Origin: Zantedeschia hybrid cultivar
Taxonomy: Eukaryota; Streptophyta; Magnoliopsida; Alismatales; Araceae
Direction: 5' to 3'
NCBI GenBank assembly: GCA_030544215.1
Contig: JARZZO010000013.1
Coordinates: 1,975,001-2,039,000 of the forward strand
DNA: 64,000 nt
The translations under genes were made by a program, and so were the position numbers. The notes under the pieces are model-generated. The model was not told the DNA's origin. It saw nothing but the letters and a program-made list of their open reading frames with translations, and did not search any database. Shown here in pieces: positions 33,580-45,881 of this stretch. Every line of letters begins with the position of its first letter. Within the stretch, counting starts at the first letter, position 1.

Positions 33580-35130
33580 TGTTGGGTTTTCTCGGTTTCT
33601 CCGGATCGCTCACGCAGCGGAAACAAAAAAAATACAGCGATCCGTTCCCGTTTCGAAGAACAAAAATACAAGATAATCGGATTATCTGTTCTCACCGTGT
33701 GCGGATTCGAATCCGCAGCCGTTCGGTTCCGTCGGTGCGACACCGCAAGCCGCGCAAGCGCCCGGCCTCTAGCGAAGTCCACGCGATTCTCCCCGCGACG
33801 GATATCCTCGAGTTCGTCGTTCTTCGCAGCCCGCGAAGCCTCCGCTGGTCGCCGCAATGATCGCCGCAGTGCGCGGACGATTTCCCGTCGAACGGGATTC
33901 GGAGAAGCGGCGGAGCAGATCTGGATCTGCCTGGACTCCAGAGGAAGACAGAAAACGAGGAGGGGCGGCTAGGGTTAGCAGCAGCTTGGCCTGCTCAGCC
34001 CGTTCGCTATGTTTTATACTAACCGCGCGGTTTTTCACAAAAACCCCCGGTTTGTATAAAACCCACTTATTTATCCATCGCCTTGAGAATCATTTGCGTG
34101 TGACCCTCTAGGCCCAAGTACCAGTCCAGTTAATGGCCCAGTAAGCCCAGTGACTCCTCACTGGCTTTATTAATTAATTAATAACCCTTTATTAATCAAT
34201 TAATCAATCGAATTGATGTCGCACATCGAATTCGACCGGGCCTCCGATCACGTTGGGTGCCAAGCAACACCGCGTGAACCCGGAAGGTATTTGGGGTTAA
34301 GTAACCCACTCTTGGAACCTTTCCGCCGACAGTTACCGCGTGGATATAATCCTTCATTCGTACAATGCTCTCGAGTCAACTCAGGGCATGGCGAGCTGTC
34401 AAACCCTAGCCGGTCGACTCACTTGGATTGGATGCCGCTGATGAATATCGGAAAACTCCTTTTCCGATATTATCGTCCGCCCTGGCCAGGGACTTTCGCG
34501 CATCCTTCCTAGAGCATTCTCTCTCTAAGTACCGAGAGCGAATGATTCCTTATTGACACACAATTCCCTTCGACGGTATTCCGCTGCACCCAATCCTTGG
34601 CGTATTAGAATCCCGTGGCTAGAGATTCGTAGACCAAGGTCAAAGTACAGAAGTCCACCGCCAAGGTGTCCTTGGTGTCTCAGGTCCGAGGACCATCCAC
34701 GCAACTGCGACAATAGAATCAAGCTGGTTGACAGTGAGGTACAATACCATCCAGCGATTCAATCGGATCAGTTCAGTGAACTCATTCTCCAATGAGCACC
34801 TACAGATTCGCCTTAGTGTCTCCACACAAGTGACTTATGAGACCAGTCACCCTCATCATATGAGCAGGAGTAATCTGTACTAGTCTAACCGGATATCCGA
34901 TGTCCTTCTCGGATATCCTCCGACTAGGAACGATTAAGAATATGTATGTTTAAGTGATCAGTCTCATCAGTATGATCTCATCATAATCTGATCACCATAG
35001 CACATATTCACGGACTTCATTATGAAACGATAATTAACGCGATTTACACATAATGAATATTATGCCATTTTATTAATAATGAACGAGATTTACATTGTTA
35101 GATTGGCTTGTAGGCCACCTTAAACTAACA
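33580..35130 (-). repeat. Inner copia element, 5' LTR (shared with a truncated tandem copy)
   Basis: No difference from 25898-27448 was seen. On its left is the PBS (so it acts as a 5' LTR), and on its right is a polypurine tract and pol (so it is also a 3' LTR). One LTR serving two internal regions is the signature of a tandem element. Confidence 0.92.
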
Positions 35131-36778
35131 ATCTCCCACTTGGACTAAAGCCAATCACCTTTATACAATAAGTCTACAGACTCTAGGTGACGCTCAAACA
35201 CAATTTGAGCCAACGGCTTTCTCAGTGGATCTGCTACCTCGTCGACGAGTGGAACTCTTTCCACTACTAAATCTCCTCTGGATAATATAAAAGCGCCTCA
35301 GAACATCTTTCGATTTCTGATGAGACCACGGCTCTTTCACTTGTGCAATAGTCCCATTGTTGTCGCACAACAACGGAACATGATCAAGGATATCGGGAAC
35401 TATGTCAAGGTCGGTGATGAACATCTTCAACCACACTTTTTCCTTGAAAGCTTCAGCTGCAGCGATGTGCTCAGCTTTAGTCGTCGAATCTGCAGTGGTT
35501 ACTTGTTTGGAACTCTTCCAGCACACTGCCCTTCCGTTCAATGTAAACACGAATCCAGATGTTGACTTGCTATCATCTGGATCCGACTGGAAACTCGAGT
35601 CAGTAAAGCCTCGCATTTTCAAGTCACCTCCTCCATAGACAAGAAACATATCCTTAGTTCTTCTCAAGTACTTAAGGATGCATTTCACTGCCTTCCAGTG
35701 CTTTTCGCCTGGATCAGCCTGAAATCTGCTCGTAACACTTAGAGCAAATGCAACATCAGGCCGTGTACATAGCATGGCATACATGATAGATCGTATGGCA
35801 GAGGCATAGGGTATTCTATCCATGAATGCCCTCTCATCAGGAGTCTTAGGAGACTGCTCCTTTGAGAGATTAATTCCATGTCTCATCGGTATGAAACCTC
35901 TCTTGGAATTTTTCATGCCAAACCTTTTGACTATGGTATCTATGTACAAGGATTGGGTCATTCCAAGCATCCTCTTTGATCTATCTCTATAGATCCGTAT
36001 TCCCAATACGTAGGATGCTTCTCCCAAATCCTTCATGGAGAAGTTTTTCGACAGCCAAACCTTTACTGATGACATCATAGCTACATCATTCCCAATAAGT
36101 AGTATGTCATCTACGTAAAGAACTAGAAAAGTGACTGCACTCCCACTGGTCTTCTTGTACACACAATGCTCATCTTCATTCTTAATGAAGTTATAAGACT
36201 TGACAACCTCGTCAAATCTTATGTTCCAGCTCCGGGAAGCCTGCTTCAGTCCATAAATGGACCTCTGAAGCTTGCACACTTTATCTGGAGATTCTTTGGA
36301 TGTGAAACCTTCTGGTTGTATCATATACACCTCTTCCTCAAGATTACCATTGAGGAAGGCAGTCTTCACATCCATCTGCCAGATTTCGTAATCAAAATGT
36401 GCAGCAATGGCGAGCAGAACTCTGATCGACTCTATCATGGCAACTGGTGAGAAAGTCTCGTCATAGTCAATTCCTTGCCTTTGACGATATCCCTTTGCCA
36501 CCAACCTTGCCTTATAAGTGTCGATCCGTCCATCAGCACCGATCTTTCTTTTAAAGATCCACTTGCAACCGATGGGTACAATACCCTCGGGCAAGTCCTC
36601 CAAGTTCCAAACTTGGTTGGTGTACATGGACTGGATTTCTGAGTTCATGGCTTCTCGCCATTTCCCGGCTTCTGGGCCTTCTATGGCCTCCTGGTAGGTT
36701 TTAGGATCGTCATCCTCATTATATTGTACCTTAGACTCACCTTCAGCGATATGTCCCACATATCATTCGGGTAGTCTA
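35131..36778 (-). pseudogene. Truncated second copy of the inner copia pol (RT-RNase H)
   Basis: 35194-36759 encodes exactly the same 521-residue stretch as 27512-29077, with the same TGA upstream (36763-36765) and the same C-terminal frameshift. I noticed one silent difference (28467 t, 36149 c; both Lys codons). The copy ends at about 36778 in the sequence gtagtcta, after which the sequence switches to the outer element's leader. Together with LTR 33580-35130 it is a 3.2-kb duplicate of 25898-29096. Confidence 0.93.
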
Positions 36779-38949
36779 AATATATCGTATATATATATCG
36801 TATAAATATATCGTATATATTTAATAAATACTATACCTACCTTGATTCATAATCAAAATAAAACAATGCATCTCATACATGTCGAGTGTGGTCATGGATA
36901 GCACAGTGGGTTTGACTGGAGCCATCAGTCAAACGCACACACAATTCCAATATAACATTTACATTAGAGAATCAACAAACACACAGGCAAAGGATCTGCA
37001 TCACATCGCCTTTCTGGTTGCATCCGTGGATCGTCCTCGCTCCTTCCTTGGTTGCCTCGATCAGATTACAATAATTCTAGAATTACATGTAAATAGAAGA
37101 GGGCCTTATGGCGAGTACAAGAGAGAGGGAGGTAGAAGTACATCGGATTATGAGAGAGAGAGAGAGGTACGTAGACCTCTATTTATTAACAATTAATAAA
37201 TAACCATACATCTACGATCCACACAATCCATTCATCACATGAATAATTAAATAAGTGCATATCCATGACCACGGTGTGTTTAAACATTCCATACAAGATT
37301 CAGCGCATCACATGGCTAAAACAAATGAGTTTTTCAAAATAAATCATTTTGGCTTTCAAAAACATGGGATCCAATCAAAATTGGTATTTGAATTTCAAAA
37401 ACACTTTTAATCAAGATAAGCATGCAATTAAATCAAATTTAAAAGTATTAAAACACACATCACATGTGCATACACTCCAAATTAATAATTCCATATTATT
37501 CCATGCCATTAGAACAATTCTAATAATTAAACAATCTAACAATTAGATTGAACCACATTAATAATCTAACAATTAGACTATTAATGACTAATCTAACTCT
37601 TAGACTAGTCCAACAAAGTTAATTAATAATTTAACACTTAAATTAATAATCAACTATAATTAATTATTAATTACTAACCTAACACTTAGATTAGTCAATT
37701 AATGTTAATTATTAATTTAACTCTTAAACCAATAATTAACACTAACTAATTAATAACTAATTAATCTAACTCTTAGATTAGATAATTAAAGTTATCATTA
37801 ATTTAACTATTAAATTAATGACTAACAATAATTAATGAAGGACTACTAATTTAACATTTAAATTAGCCATCTAAGTTAATTATTGATTTAACATTTAAAT
37901 TAATAACTATCTTACAAATGATTTAACAATTAGTTGAAATAATAATTAATAATATAACAGTTAGACTAATAATTATTAATCACTAATTTAACCTTTAAAT
38001 TAGTTTAATTAATATTAATTATTAGTTTAACATTTAAACTAACAATTAACATAAATAAACAACTAAATGTTAGTCCAAAATAATTCAAAAATCACTAATA
38101 AGCCCAATTAATTAAATCTGAATAATAAATTAAATATTTCAAAACGTATTTTGAATTTAAATTAAAATCTAAATTTAATTATTTAAATGGGATTGGCATT
38201 TAAAAGAAAGAATGGGTTTAAAAAAGGGGGCTGGATCACGTCAATCAGGGTACCTGGTCCGAACCCCCTGGCTCGGCCAGGCTCGAACCCTGGTGCGAGC
38301 CAGGCATGGACCAAGGCTGCCCTGGCCCGCCGCAGATTGCCCGAGCCAGGCCCGGTCCGACCGGGTCGGGGCCGAGCGGCCCGGCAGGTTCTTCTTCCTC
38401 AAGAACCCGACTCCCCAAAACCCTAACCCGTATGAGATGCAGGCGCAGGTGGGCAAGGCGGCGGCAAGGTTGCTCAGCACCGGCCGGCGGCCACCCTCCG
38501 GCACCGCTCGGACCTGCCGGTGCCGCCCCCGACGCCGGCGGGATTACCAGCGATGCTCGGAGAGCAAAGGGGGCCAAGCTCCATCCTGCTTTCTGGTTTT
38601 ATCAAAACCGTAAAAGAGGAAGAGAAGTCCCCAACTTCGGCCACTCCAGAGGTTCACTTCGGCGTCGGCCAGGAACCGGTGAAGACCGGTGACATCCCCG
38701 GGATCATCCGGGATGCCGGCCATCCTTCCCAACACTTGGGAGTCCGAATCAAGCCGCCCTAAACCCCGTTCTTCATCACATGAAGAACACTGGAAAAACC
38801 CGAAATAAAAATCCGAATTTCGCAGGAATAAAAACAATCATATTATTTTTGTTCATCGTATGAACACAGTTCCTGCAAAATAATTGAATTACAGCATGGA
38901 ATAATTAGTGGAAACATTAAATCGGACACCGAAACGGGACGAGAAATAG
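36779..38949 (-). other. Outer copia leader, right fragment
   Basis: Homologous to 31505-33558 of the inner element but diverged by many substitutions and indels, as expected for the older outer element. It includes a palindrome array (about 37530-38045) and a GC-rich block (about 38240-38560). No protein is recognised. Confidence 0.75.
37530..38045. repeat. Palindrome array of the outer copia leader
   Basis: Units such as aatctaacaattagatt, aatttaacacttaaatt and aatttaacctttaaatt recur about ten times between AT-rich linkers, corresponding to 32235-32660. The pattern is conserved although the linkers have diverged. Confidence 0.75.
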
Positions 38950-38954
38950 TGGAA

Positions 38955-38970
38955 CCTGGCTCTGATACCA
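38955..38970 (-). promoter_or_regulatory. Primer-binding site, outer copia element
   Basis: The minus strand reads TGGTATCAGAGCCAGG one base after the LTR, complementary to initiator Met-tRNA. It remains intact despite the age of the element. Confidence 0.9.
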
Positions 38971-38971
38971 C

Positions 38972-40520
38972 TGTTAGGTTCTCGGGTTTCTCTGGATCTC
39001 CCGCGCAGCAGAAATAAAAATAAAAATGGAGATTCGTTCCCATTTCGAAAAATCTAAAATTACGATAATCAGATTATTGAATCTTACCGTGTGCGGATTC
39101 GAATCCGCAACCGTTCGGTTCCGTCGGTACGACACCGCAAGTCGCGCAAGCACCCGGCCTCTAGCGGAGTCCACGCGATCCTCCTCACGATGGATATCCT
39201 CACGTTCCTCGTTCTTTGCAGCCACAAAACCTCTGCCGGTCGCCGCAACGCGCAGACGATTTCCCGTGAAACGGGAGTTGGAGAAGCGGCGGAGCAGATC
39301 TGGGGATCCGGATCCGGTCTGGGGCGCCAGAGAGAGAGAGAAAGAGAGGAGGAGGCGGCTAAGCTTAGCAGCAGCTTAGCCTGCTCAGCCCGTTCGCTAC
39401 ATTTTATACTAACCGTACGATTTTTCATACAAACCCCCGGTTTATATAAAACCCACTTATTTATCCATCGCCTTGAGAATCATTTGCGTGTGACCCTCTA
39501 AGCCCAATTACCAGTCTGGTTAATAGCCCAATAAGCCCAGTAACTCCTTACTGGCTTTATTAATCAATTAATAACTCTTTATTAATTAACTAATCAATCG
39601 AATTGATGTCGCACATCAAATTCAACCGGGCCTCCGATCACGTTGGGTGCCAAGCAACACTGCATGAACCTGAAAGGTATCAGGGTTAAGTAACCCACTC
39701 TTGGAACCTTTTCGTCGATAGTTACCGCGTGGATATAATCATTCATTCGTACAATGCTTTCGAGTCAACTCAGGGTATGGCGTGCTGTCAAACCCTAACC
39801 GGTCGACTCACTTGAATTGGATGCTGCTGATGAATATCGGAAAACTCATTTCTCAATATTATCGTCCGCCCTAGCCAGGGACTTCCGTGCATCCTTCCTA
39901 GAGCATTCTCTCTCTAAGTACCAAGAGCGAATGATTCCTTATTGACATAGAATTCCCTTCGACGGTATTCTGCTATACCCAATCCTTGGCTGTTTAGAAT
40001 TCCGTGGTGAAAGATTCATAAACCAAGGCCAAAGTACAGAAGTCCACCGACAAGGTGTCCTTGGTGTCTCAGGTCCGAAGACCATCCACGCAACTGCGAC
40101 AATAGAATCAAGCTGGTTGACAATGTTGTACAATACCATCCAGCGATTCAGTCGGATCAGTTTAGTGAACTCATTATCTAATGAGCACCTACAGATTCGC
40201 CTTAGTGTCTCCACACAAGTGACTTATGAGATCAGTCACCCTCATCATATGAGAAGGAGTAATCTGTACTAGTCTAACCAGATATCCGATGTCCTTCTCG
40301 GATATCCTCCGATTAGGAACGATTAAGAATATGTGTGTTTAAGTGATCAGTCTCACTAGTATGATCTCATCATAATCTGATCACTATCGCACATATTTAC
40401 GGACTTCATTATGAGACAATAATTAATATGATTTATACACAATGATATTATGCCATTATATTAATAAATATGAACGAGATTACAAAGTTATATTGGCTTG
40501 TAGGCCACCTAAAACTAACA
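38972..40520 (-). repeat. Outer copia element, 5' LTR
   Basis: TGTTAGGTTCTCGGG to AAAACTAACA. It is followed by the CAAAG duplication and then by plastid-derived sequence. The family palindrome is perfect at 39093-39108. Confidence 0.9.
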
Positions 40521-40745
40521 CAAAGTTCATGGTACATGATCCTTTTGATTCATTTTATTGTCCCTGCTTATTAAAGATTGATATTTTAAGGGGTTGGGGA
40601 ATAATATCAATAAACTTTCTACAATTTTATCCAAAATACAAATTAGAATCAAGTTACTCTATTTCATCTAGAACAAGATGTAATAGTCTTCCTTGATTTG
40701 AAATCTAGAGTCGTGTCATATACATGAACATCAGTTTTTTATCAT

Positions 40746-41223
40746 TTAATGAGCATCTTGTATTTCGTAGAATTTGGGGGGTAATATAGTCCTTATGTAA
40801 AGGTCAACCTAACCGACTTTCAGGCATCAAGATATATTTAGGGCGTAGATGATTATCATGAGAAATTTCCAACATATCATAAGATTCATGTTCTTGAAAA
40901 TCAGCACTTCTCCAAACCCAAAAAATAGATAGGATTCTAGGATTTTTCTTTAGGGCAAATACTTTTATACATACTTCCTCCGGTTGATCCACACCATACT
41001 TTATTCTCGTAAGATGATATACACTAACTAAAAATCCACCAAGTGCGACATCGTAGGCACATTGAGAGCATAAGTAATTGTAACCATGTACATATGAAAT
41101 GACAGTAATGGAGTCCCAATCTTCGGGTTTTATTTGTTTAGTCTCTACTCCTTGGTAACCAAAGCCTAAGGATCTATGAACTAGCTCATGCTTGATTAGC
41201 CAAGCAGATCAATAACTCTGGAT
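40746..41223 (-). pseudogene. ndhJ: ndhJ pseudogene (plastid NDH complex subunit J)
   Basis: The reading from 41210 (SAWLIKHELVHRSLGFGYQG, then GVDQPEEVCIKVF at 40990) to the natural TAA at 40746-40748 follows plastid ndhJ over almost its full length. The ATG has become ATC (41221-41223), there is a TGA soon after it, and a TGG has become TAG before the C-terminus (about 40804-40806). In plastids the product is a peripheral subunit of the NADH dehydrogenase-like complex in thylakoids. This nuclear copy has no such role. Confidence 0.92.
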
Positions 41224-41327
41224 TTTTTTTATCTCTCCCACATTTTGATTTGTGTAAGTATTTCATATCTATAATGAAATTTATAAAGATTGACAACTTT
41301 TTGTCATTTCATACAAAAGCAACCTGC

Positions 41328-42055
41328 TTAATTTACTATTTGGTGGTAAGATATTAAACTTTTTGATCTAAAAAATGCTTCAGAAGGTATTTCTGAAGTA
41401 GATGGTGATTGATAGAGCAATTCTTGATTGCAATTTCCAGTATGAGTACGTCGATTGGTGGTAAAATGTTGATTCTCCTGTTGAGAGCCAATTCTATCTT
41501 CATATATTTTTCGAGATATCTTCTTACGAAGTTTTGTTATTGCATCTATAACCACCTCTGGTTTAGGCTGGCAGTCCGACAAATAGACATTCACAGGAAT
41601 TAAGTTATCGACTCCCAAAATGATACCATAAGAATCGGTACTAAACATCCCTCATGTAATAGTACATGCCCCCATAGCAATGACCTATTTTGCTTTAGGC
41701 ATTTGTTCATATAATCTCACTAAAGAATGAGCCATTTCATTGTTACTGTGCCGGCTGTTAAAATTAGGTATGCTTGTCTAGGACTTGATCTCTGTTCAAT
41801 CCATAACGATCAAAATCGGTAAGCATATTAATAAAGCAAATTCAATAAAACAGCAACTGGTACCATAGAGGTGCGGCCATAAACTGGAGTGTCTTGACCG
41901 ATTCAAAAGATCATTCGACATAGTTGCAATAATTGAATTGGGGGTTGTTTGGTCAAGTAGCAGGAACTCAGTCAAATTCATAACTATCTCAATGTAATCA
42001 TTTCTTCTTCTTTTTTATAATTTTTATTCTCTGAATATTCAGGAGCTAAGACCAT
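41328..42055 (-). pseudogene. ndhK: ndhK pseudogene (plastid NDH complex subunit K)
   Basis: The start ATG at 42055 overlaps the end of ndhC as in plastid genomes. Recognisable blocks are LLDQTTPNSIIATMSNDL, SLWPHLYGTSCCFIEFA (keeping the CC pair of the iron-sulfur ligand motif) and a C-terminal block FSTDSYGI...KPEVVIDAITKLRKKISR (41648-41500). Frameshifts break the gene after the first block and near the start, and one Cys of the later C-x-G-C region reads SDCQP. It is clearly inactive. Confidence 0.92.
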
Positions 42056-42407
42056 TCCAATGCTCCTTTTCGCCATGCATAAACTGAACCAGCAATTGGG
42101 ATAAGCACAAAAACTAAAGCTTCTATAAATACAGATACACCCAAGACATCAAAACTCATTGTCCACGGACAAAGAAAGACCGTTTCAACATCAAAAACAA
42201 CAAAAACTAGAGCAAACATGTAATAGCATTTGGAATTGTAACCAAGCATCCCCCATGGGTTCTATATCCGATTCATAACTAGAAAGCTTCTTCGGTCCTT
42301 CGCTAATTGGGGTTAAAACTCCAGAAATGATAAAATCCCAAGATAGGAATAACATTTGATATTATTAGAAATGTCTAGAATATATCATATTCGTAAAGCA
42401 GAAACAT
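42046..42407 (-). pseudogene. ndhC: ndhC pseudogene (plastid NDH complex subunit 3)
   Basis: The start ATG at 42405-42407 gives MFLLYEYDIF, then a TGG-to-TAG stop, then a one-base frame change near 42340. The second half (YYMFALVFVVFDVETVFL, SVYAWRKGALEWS) is well preserved to the stop at 42046. Length (362 bp) is near that of the plastid gene. The product would be a small membrane subunit of the NDH complex; this copy is dead. Confidence 0.93.
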
Positions 42408-42540
42408 AGATGCACTCTTATTAATGTAGAATATACTGAATTAGTTTATTCGAATTGGAATTGTCAATTCGTCCACCAGAGCTTCTTAAGCAAAATAAGG
42501 AAAATATAGAAAATATTTTTTGAAATTTTTTCAGTTTGGG

Positions 42541-42725
42541 TCACATATGTCCTATGCATTCTAGGTTGATCTTTAATCGGATTTTTTTTTAAAAAAAATA
42601 AAAGAACATTATTGGTCTCGGCTCATTAAGGACATTTATCTACTATATGTTGGGGCTCAGTTTTTGATGTTTTAGAATTTTTTAGGTTGTCTGATTAAAG
42701 ATTGACTTGTACGGACATGTGCGGC
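42541..42725. repeat. Near-palindromic hairpin repeat, copy 2
   Basis: The left arm (cacatatgtcc...ttgatctttaatcgga) and the right arm (tctgattaaagattgacttg...ggacatgtg) are imperfect inverted repeats around a centre containing ggtctcggctcattaagg and ggggctcag. The phrases match the copies at 49415 and 63222. Confidence 0.55.
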
Positions 42726-45700
42726 ATGAGGGATTTAACCTAAAAAAAATGTAAAATAATTTTTTATATTTGCTGCAAGTACTACTTTTCCTAAATATTG
42801 TTAATAGGCATAATGAATCACTGTCAAACTCAATAGGTATCTAAACGGATATGATTTATTATATAATATTTTTTTAAAATCTATTTATACATATTCATAT
42901 TTTGGCATATACCATATGTCAAATAATCATATAAAATAGAGTAACATGATCGTATCTCAGCAAATGAAGCATGTCTTAAGTGAATTTTGAATAGCAAATG
43001 ATCATATGATCACATGAACATTCTTATATCAAATATTATGTTCATATGCACTAAATGGTGCATATATCAATACATGGCCTTCATTTTAAGATGTCTACAT
43101 AGTATATATCAAATATCACATGTCTAGCAACAAGCATAGTATATATTGCATATGAGTTGTGAGCATATTTTGTATCAAATTTCTTGTTAATAATCATATA
43201 CAATCAACATTAACTATTCACAAAGCACAAAAGTATGTTTTAACTAAAGAGATGTTAGGTCATAGTTAATGAACTTTCTAAACTTGTTCCAATGTTTTAT
43301 AATCCAAAGTTTTATATTGCATATGGTTATTAAGCTAATCAACTAAATTTCAAACGTATCAAAACAAACATAAATCACATCTAATAATATGTAAGATTCA
43401 TAAGCATAATATATTTGAAGGGTGATTAGATAGGCATTTCATCACATGCAAATCATATGGGCACGTCGACATGCATATTATCAATCATATTCACACACAT
43501 ACATAGAGCTTTGTTAGGCCATCTATATGAGATGTTTCATATATGATATCAATCTATATCTCGAGAGATGATCATTTCATAGGAACATCTATGTATACAT
43601 ATCATATAACTGTCCTCAGACAATTACACTATGGTACAATAAAGATTGCACTTAAATAAATGCCTCTAGTAGATCGAAGTGTGGAATTAATGAAGCTAAA
43701 GGGAATAATTGAAATACAAACAGATCAGAAATGGAGCATAGAGAAGCCTTGAAGAGAAAAAGAGAGAGTTCAATTGTAATAGTAGACTTGAATGCAATAA
43801 AACTCGTTCATCGCTTGAATGCTTGTGCCTTGAGAGAGTGAATGCTCACTGAATTGTCCAATGTGGCTCTCTTCACTTGACTTGCAAGTATGTTTTGGTG
43901 GTTGACAACTAAATTCTTTTATAGCCTCATTTGAACATCTACCCATTATAGTCTGTTAGGCATAGTTATTAATCTTTCTTTCTAAAATTCAAATTTGTGT
44001 GAGAAGATAGTAGTAGTTGTTTCTTAGTCTCCTAGAGTTTAAGTCTTGGGCTGGGATATCGACGAGTCTACAGATTGGACCTTACAACTCTTTCAAATCT
44101 CATAATAGAATGTCAATTCAAATCAAAGGAAGGGAAGGAAAAACTTGCTTTTTGTAGTCGTGCGAGCAACCATTTAGACTTAAGCAATAGGCACTCGAAA
44201 GGGGTATATCACTTCTTATCAATGCATGTCATCATGGATAAAGTGATGGACATACTCGGATGGTAGAGGTTAGATGCAATGGCCTTCTCCTATCATAGGT
44301 ATCACTCAAGGAAAGGTTAGGTGTCTTGTTCCACTTACCAAGGTATCACCTTAGAGAATTTATAAGGTACAATACTTGTCACCTTAGTGTATAAGTTGAT
44401 ACACGGTCCATTAATCAAAGTTTTACATGGTCCATTAATCAAAGTGTTTTTATTATATCTTGGTTAGAAGAATTTTTTCCTTGATATATTTTTACCTAAA
44501 TTTTAGCATCATACCAAAACCTTTTCTTAGTTGGTCAAGGGTCTAACAGTACTATCAATAAGAGTATTCGTATAGATATCAAACTTCTATCCTATTTTAC
44601 TCATACCAAAACTCACTCAAACATGATTGACCATCTATAGAGAGAATTTCATATCATATATCTTTTCTCAGTCAAAACGCCAAGTTTTACCATTATTATG
44701 AGTATACACACATGCATATAACTTACTTAATATCATTCGATTTTAAGGATGTACTATAAATGTGAAATATCAAAATTATATCGTATTTTAGTCACCTCGT
44801 AAGCATGATTCAAAAACATTTCCAATCTTACAACTCATGCTTGGAGAGTATTGGTGAACTTATGTACATGTCAAAATATATCTTATAGTTAATTTTTATG
44901 ATTAACATAAGATTTAATAATATTTTATTTCATAAATTTGTGGAAATCATGTTCAATGTAAAAACTGATCAATATATCAAATGGAGACACGATCAAGTTC
45001 ATGTATTGTACCAAGTGTGTCTAATGGTATAAAATTAGATTTTATAGTTTATATATCATTATCCATAGCTTTTATATTTTTTTTTTTACTAAGAAAAGGA
45101 TCCTTGTTCACAAACAAATACCAAACAATAATAGTTTTAATAAAAACCAACCATGTTATGTATATTCAATTTCATTTTTCAAACTATAAAAATGGCAATT
45201 GTTGTAATTATGAATCATCTAGAATAGATTTGAATTTCAAGTTGAAGTTGATTAACTATTTATGATTGAGTTGGTTGATCATTTGTGGAGAATTGGTTGA
45301 TCGAATCTGACATAAATAGTCCCAAATTGCTCGAATTTCATGATTCATTATATGAACTTGCAGACTAAGATTTTAGTCTAAAATAATGATATAAAAAATA
45401 AAGAACATGGATTGTATAGATATTTCATATGCTTTGTCTTTCAGTCAATTACCCTTCTTAGTATAGATTTGCCTCTTCCAGTTTGTTTCCCTTTTCCTTA
45501 GCCTCCGTTTGATAACACTTAACAAATCACTTCTCTCTTAAATGGTCAGACATTTAACATTTCAGACCGTTTGTAGCGCCGACGCCGACAAAGGGAGATG
45601 GCTTGACAGAGGCAGCAGGTCTGGTCCCAGCTTGTAGTAGAAGCAATTGGGAGGAGTAGATGGCAACTGTGCACTTGTGATGCGTGGACCTATGCATAGT

Positions 45701-45881
45701 GCTCTAATTAAATTTTTTCTCTCCTCCTTAATGGTTATAGTGAGGAACTCTTTTGTGATGGCGTGGAAAGATTAAACCCATTGCAACAAAAGATGGAGAA
45801 GCATTTTTTGTTGTTTCATTATGATAGAAATGGTGACGGCTTGGACCAAGGTATAGAAGTTACTTTGTTGTGGTTCTCAAT
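42726..45881. other. AT-rich region without recognisable genes
   Basis: The part 42840-43680 is dense in catatg/atatca phrases and resembles an old LTR or leader, but I find no termini. 43720-45880 contains no coding motif I can name. Confidence 0.35.

Larger units (their letters stand above)
25898..35130 (-). mobile_element. Inner (young) Ty1/copia element
   Basis: LTRs at 25898-27448 and 33580-35130, each 1551 bp, in which I found no difference. Initiator-Met PBS at 33559-33578, long leader 30869-33558, gag-pol 27512-30868 on the minus strand, polypurine tract (minus strand CCAAGTGGGAGAT) beside the left LTR. Its subfamily differs clearly from the outer element. It lies in the outer element's leader. 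The right LTR is followed not by outer leader but by a second copy of its own 3' pol half, so it forms part of a truncated tandem. Confidence 0.88.
20547..40520 (-). mobile_element. Outer Ty1/copia element containing a nested copia insertion
   Basis: LTRs at 20547-22098 (1552 bp) and 38972-40520 (1549 bp), initiator-Met PBS at 38955-38970, polypurine tract beside the left LTR, pol remnants at 22113-25334, leader in two parts (25335-25897 and 36779-38949), and a CAAAG target duplication. The two LTRs differ by many substitutions, so the insertion is old. Coding strand is minus. The family is copia by domain order (protease, integrase, RT, RNase H). I do not fix the lineage. Confidence 0.88.
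40521..42490 (-). other. Nuclear plastid DNA (NUPT), right half: ndhJ-ndhK-ndhC
   Basis: This continues the left half (18948-20541) in plastid order and orientation: spacer, then ndhJ, ndhK and ndhC on the minus strand, then some ndhC upstream sequence up to about 42490. All three genes carry stops or frameshifts. It was split by the copia insertion in the trnF-ndhJ spacer. Confidence 0.9.

Noticed and set aside
40746..42407. Functional ndhJ-ndhK-ndhC operon, or a plastid contig
   Set aside because: Start loss, nonsense codons and frameshifts affect all three genes, and retrotransposons with target duplications interrupt the stretch. It is a nuclear copy.
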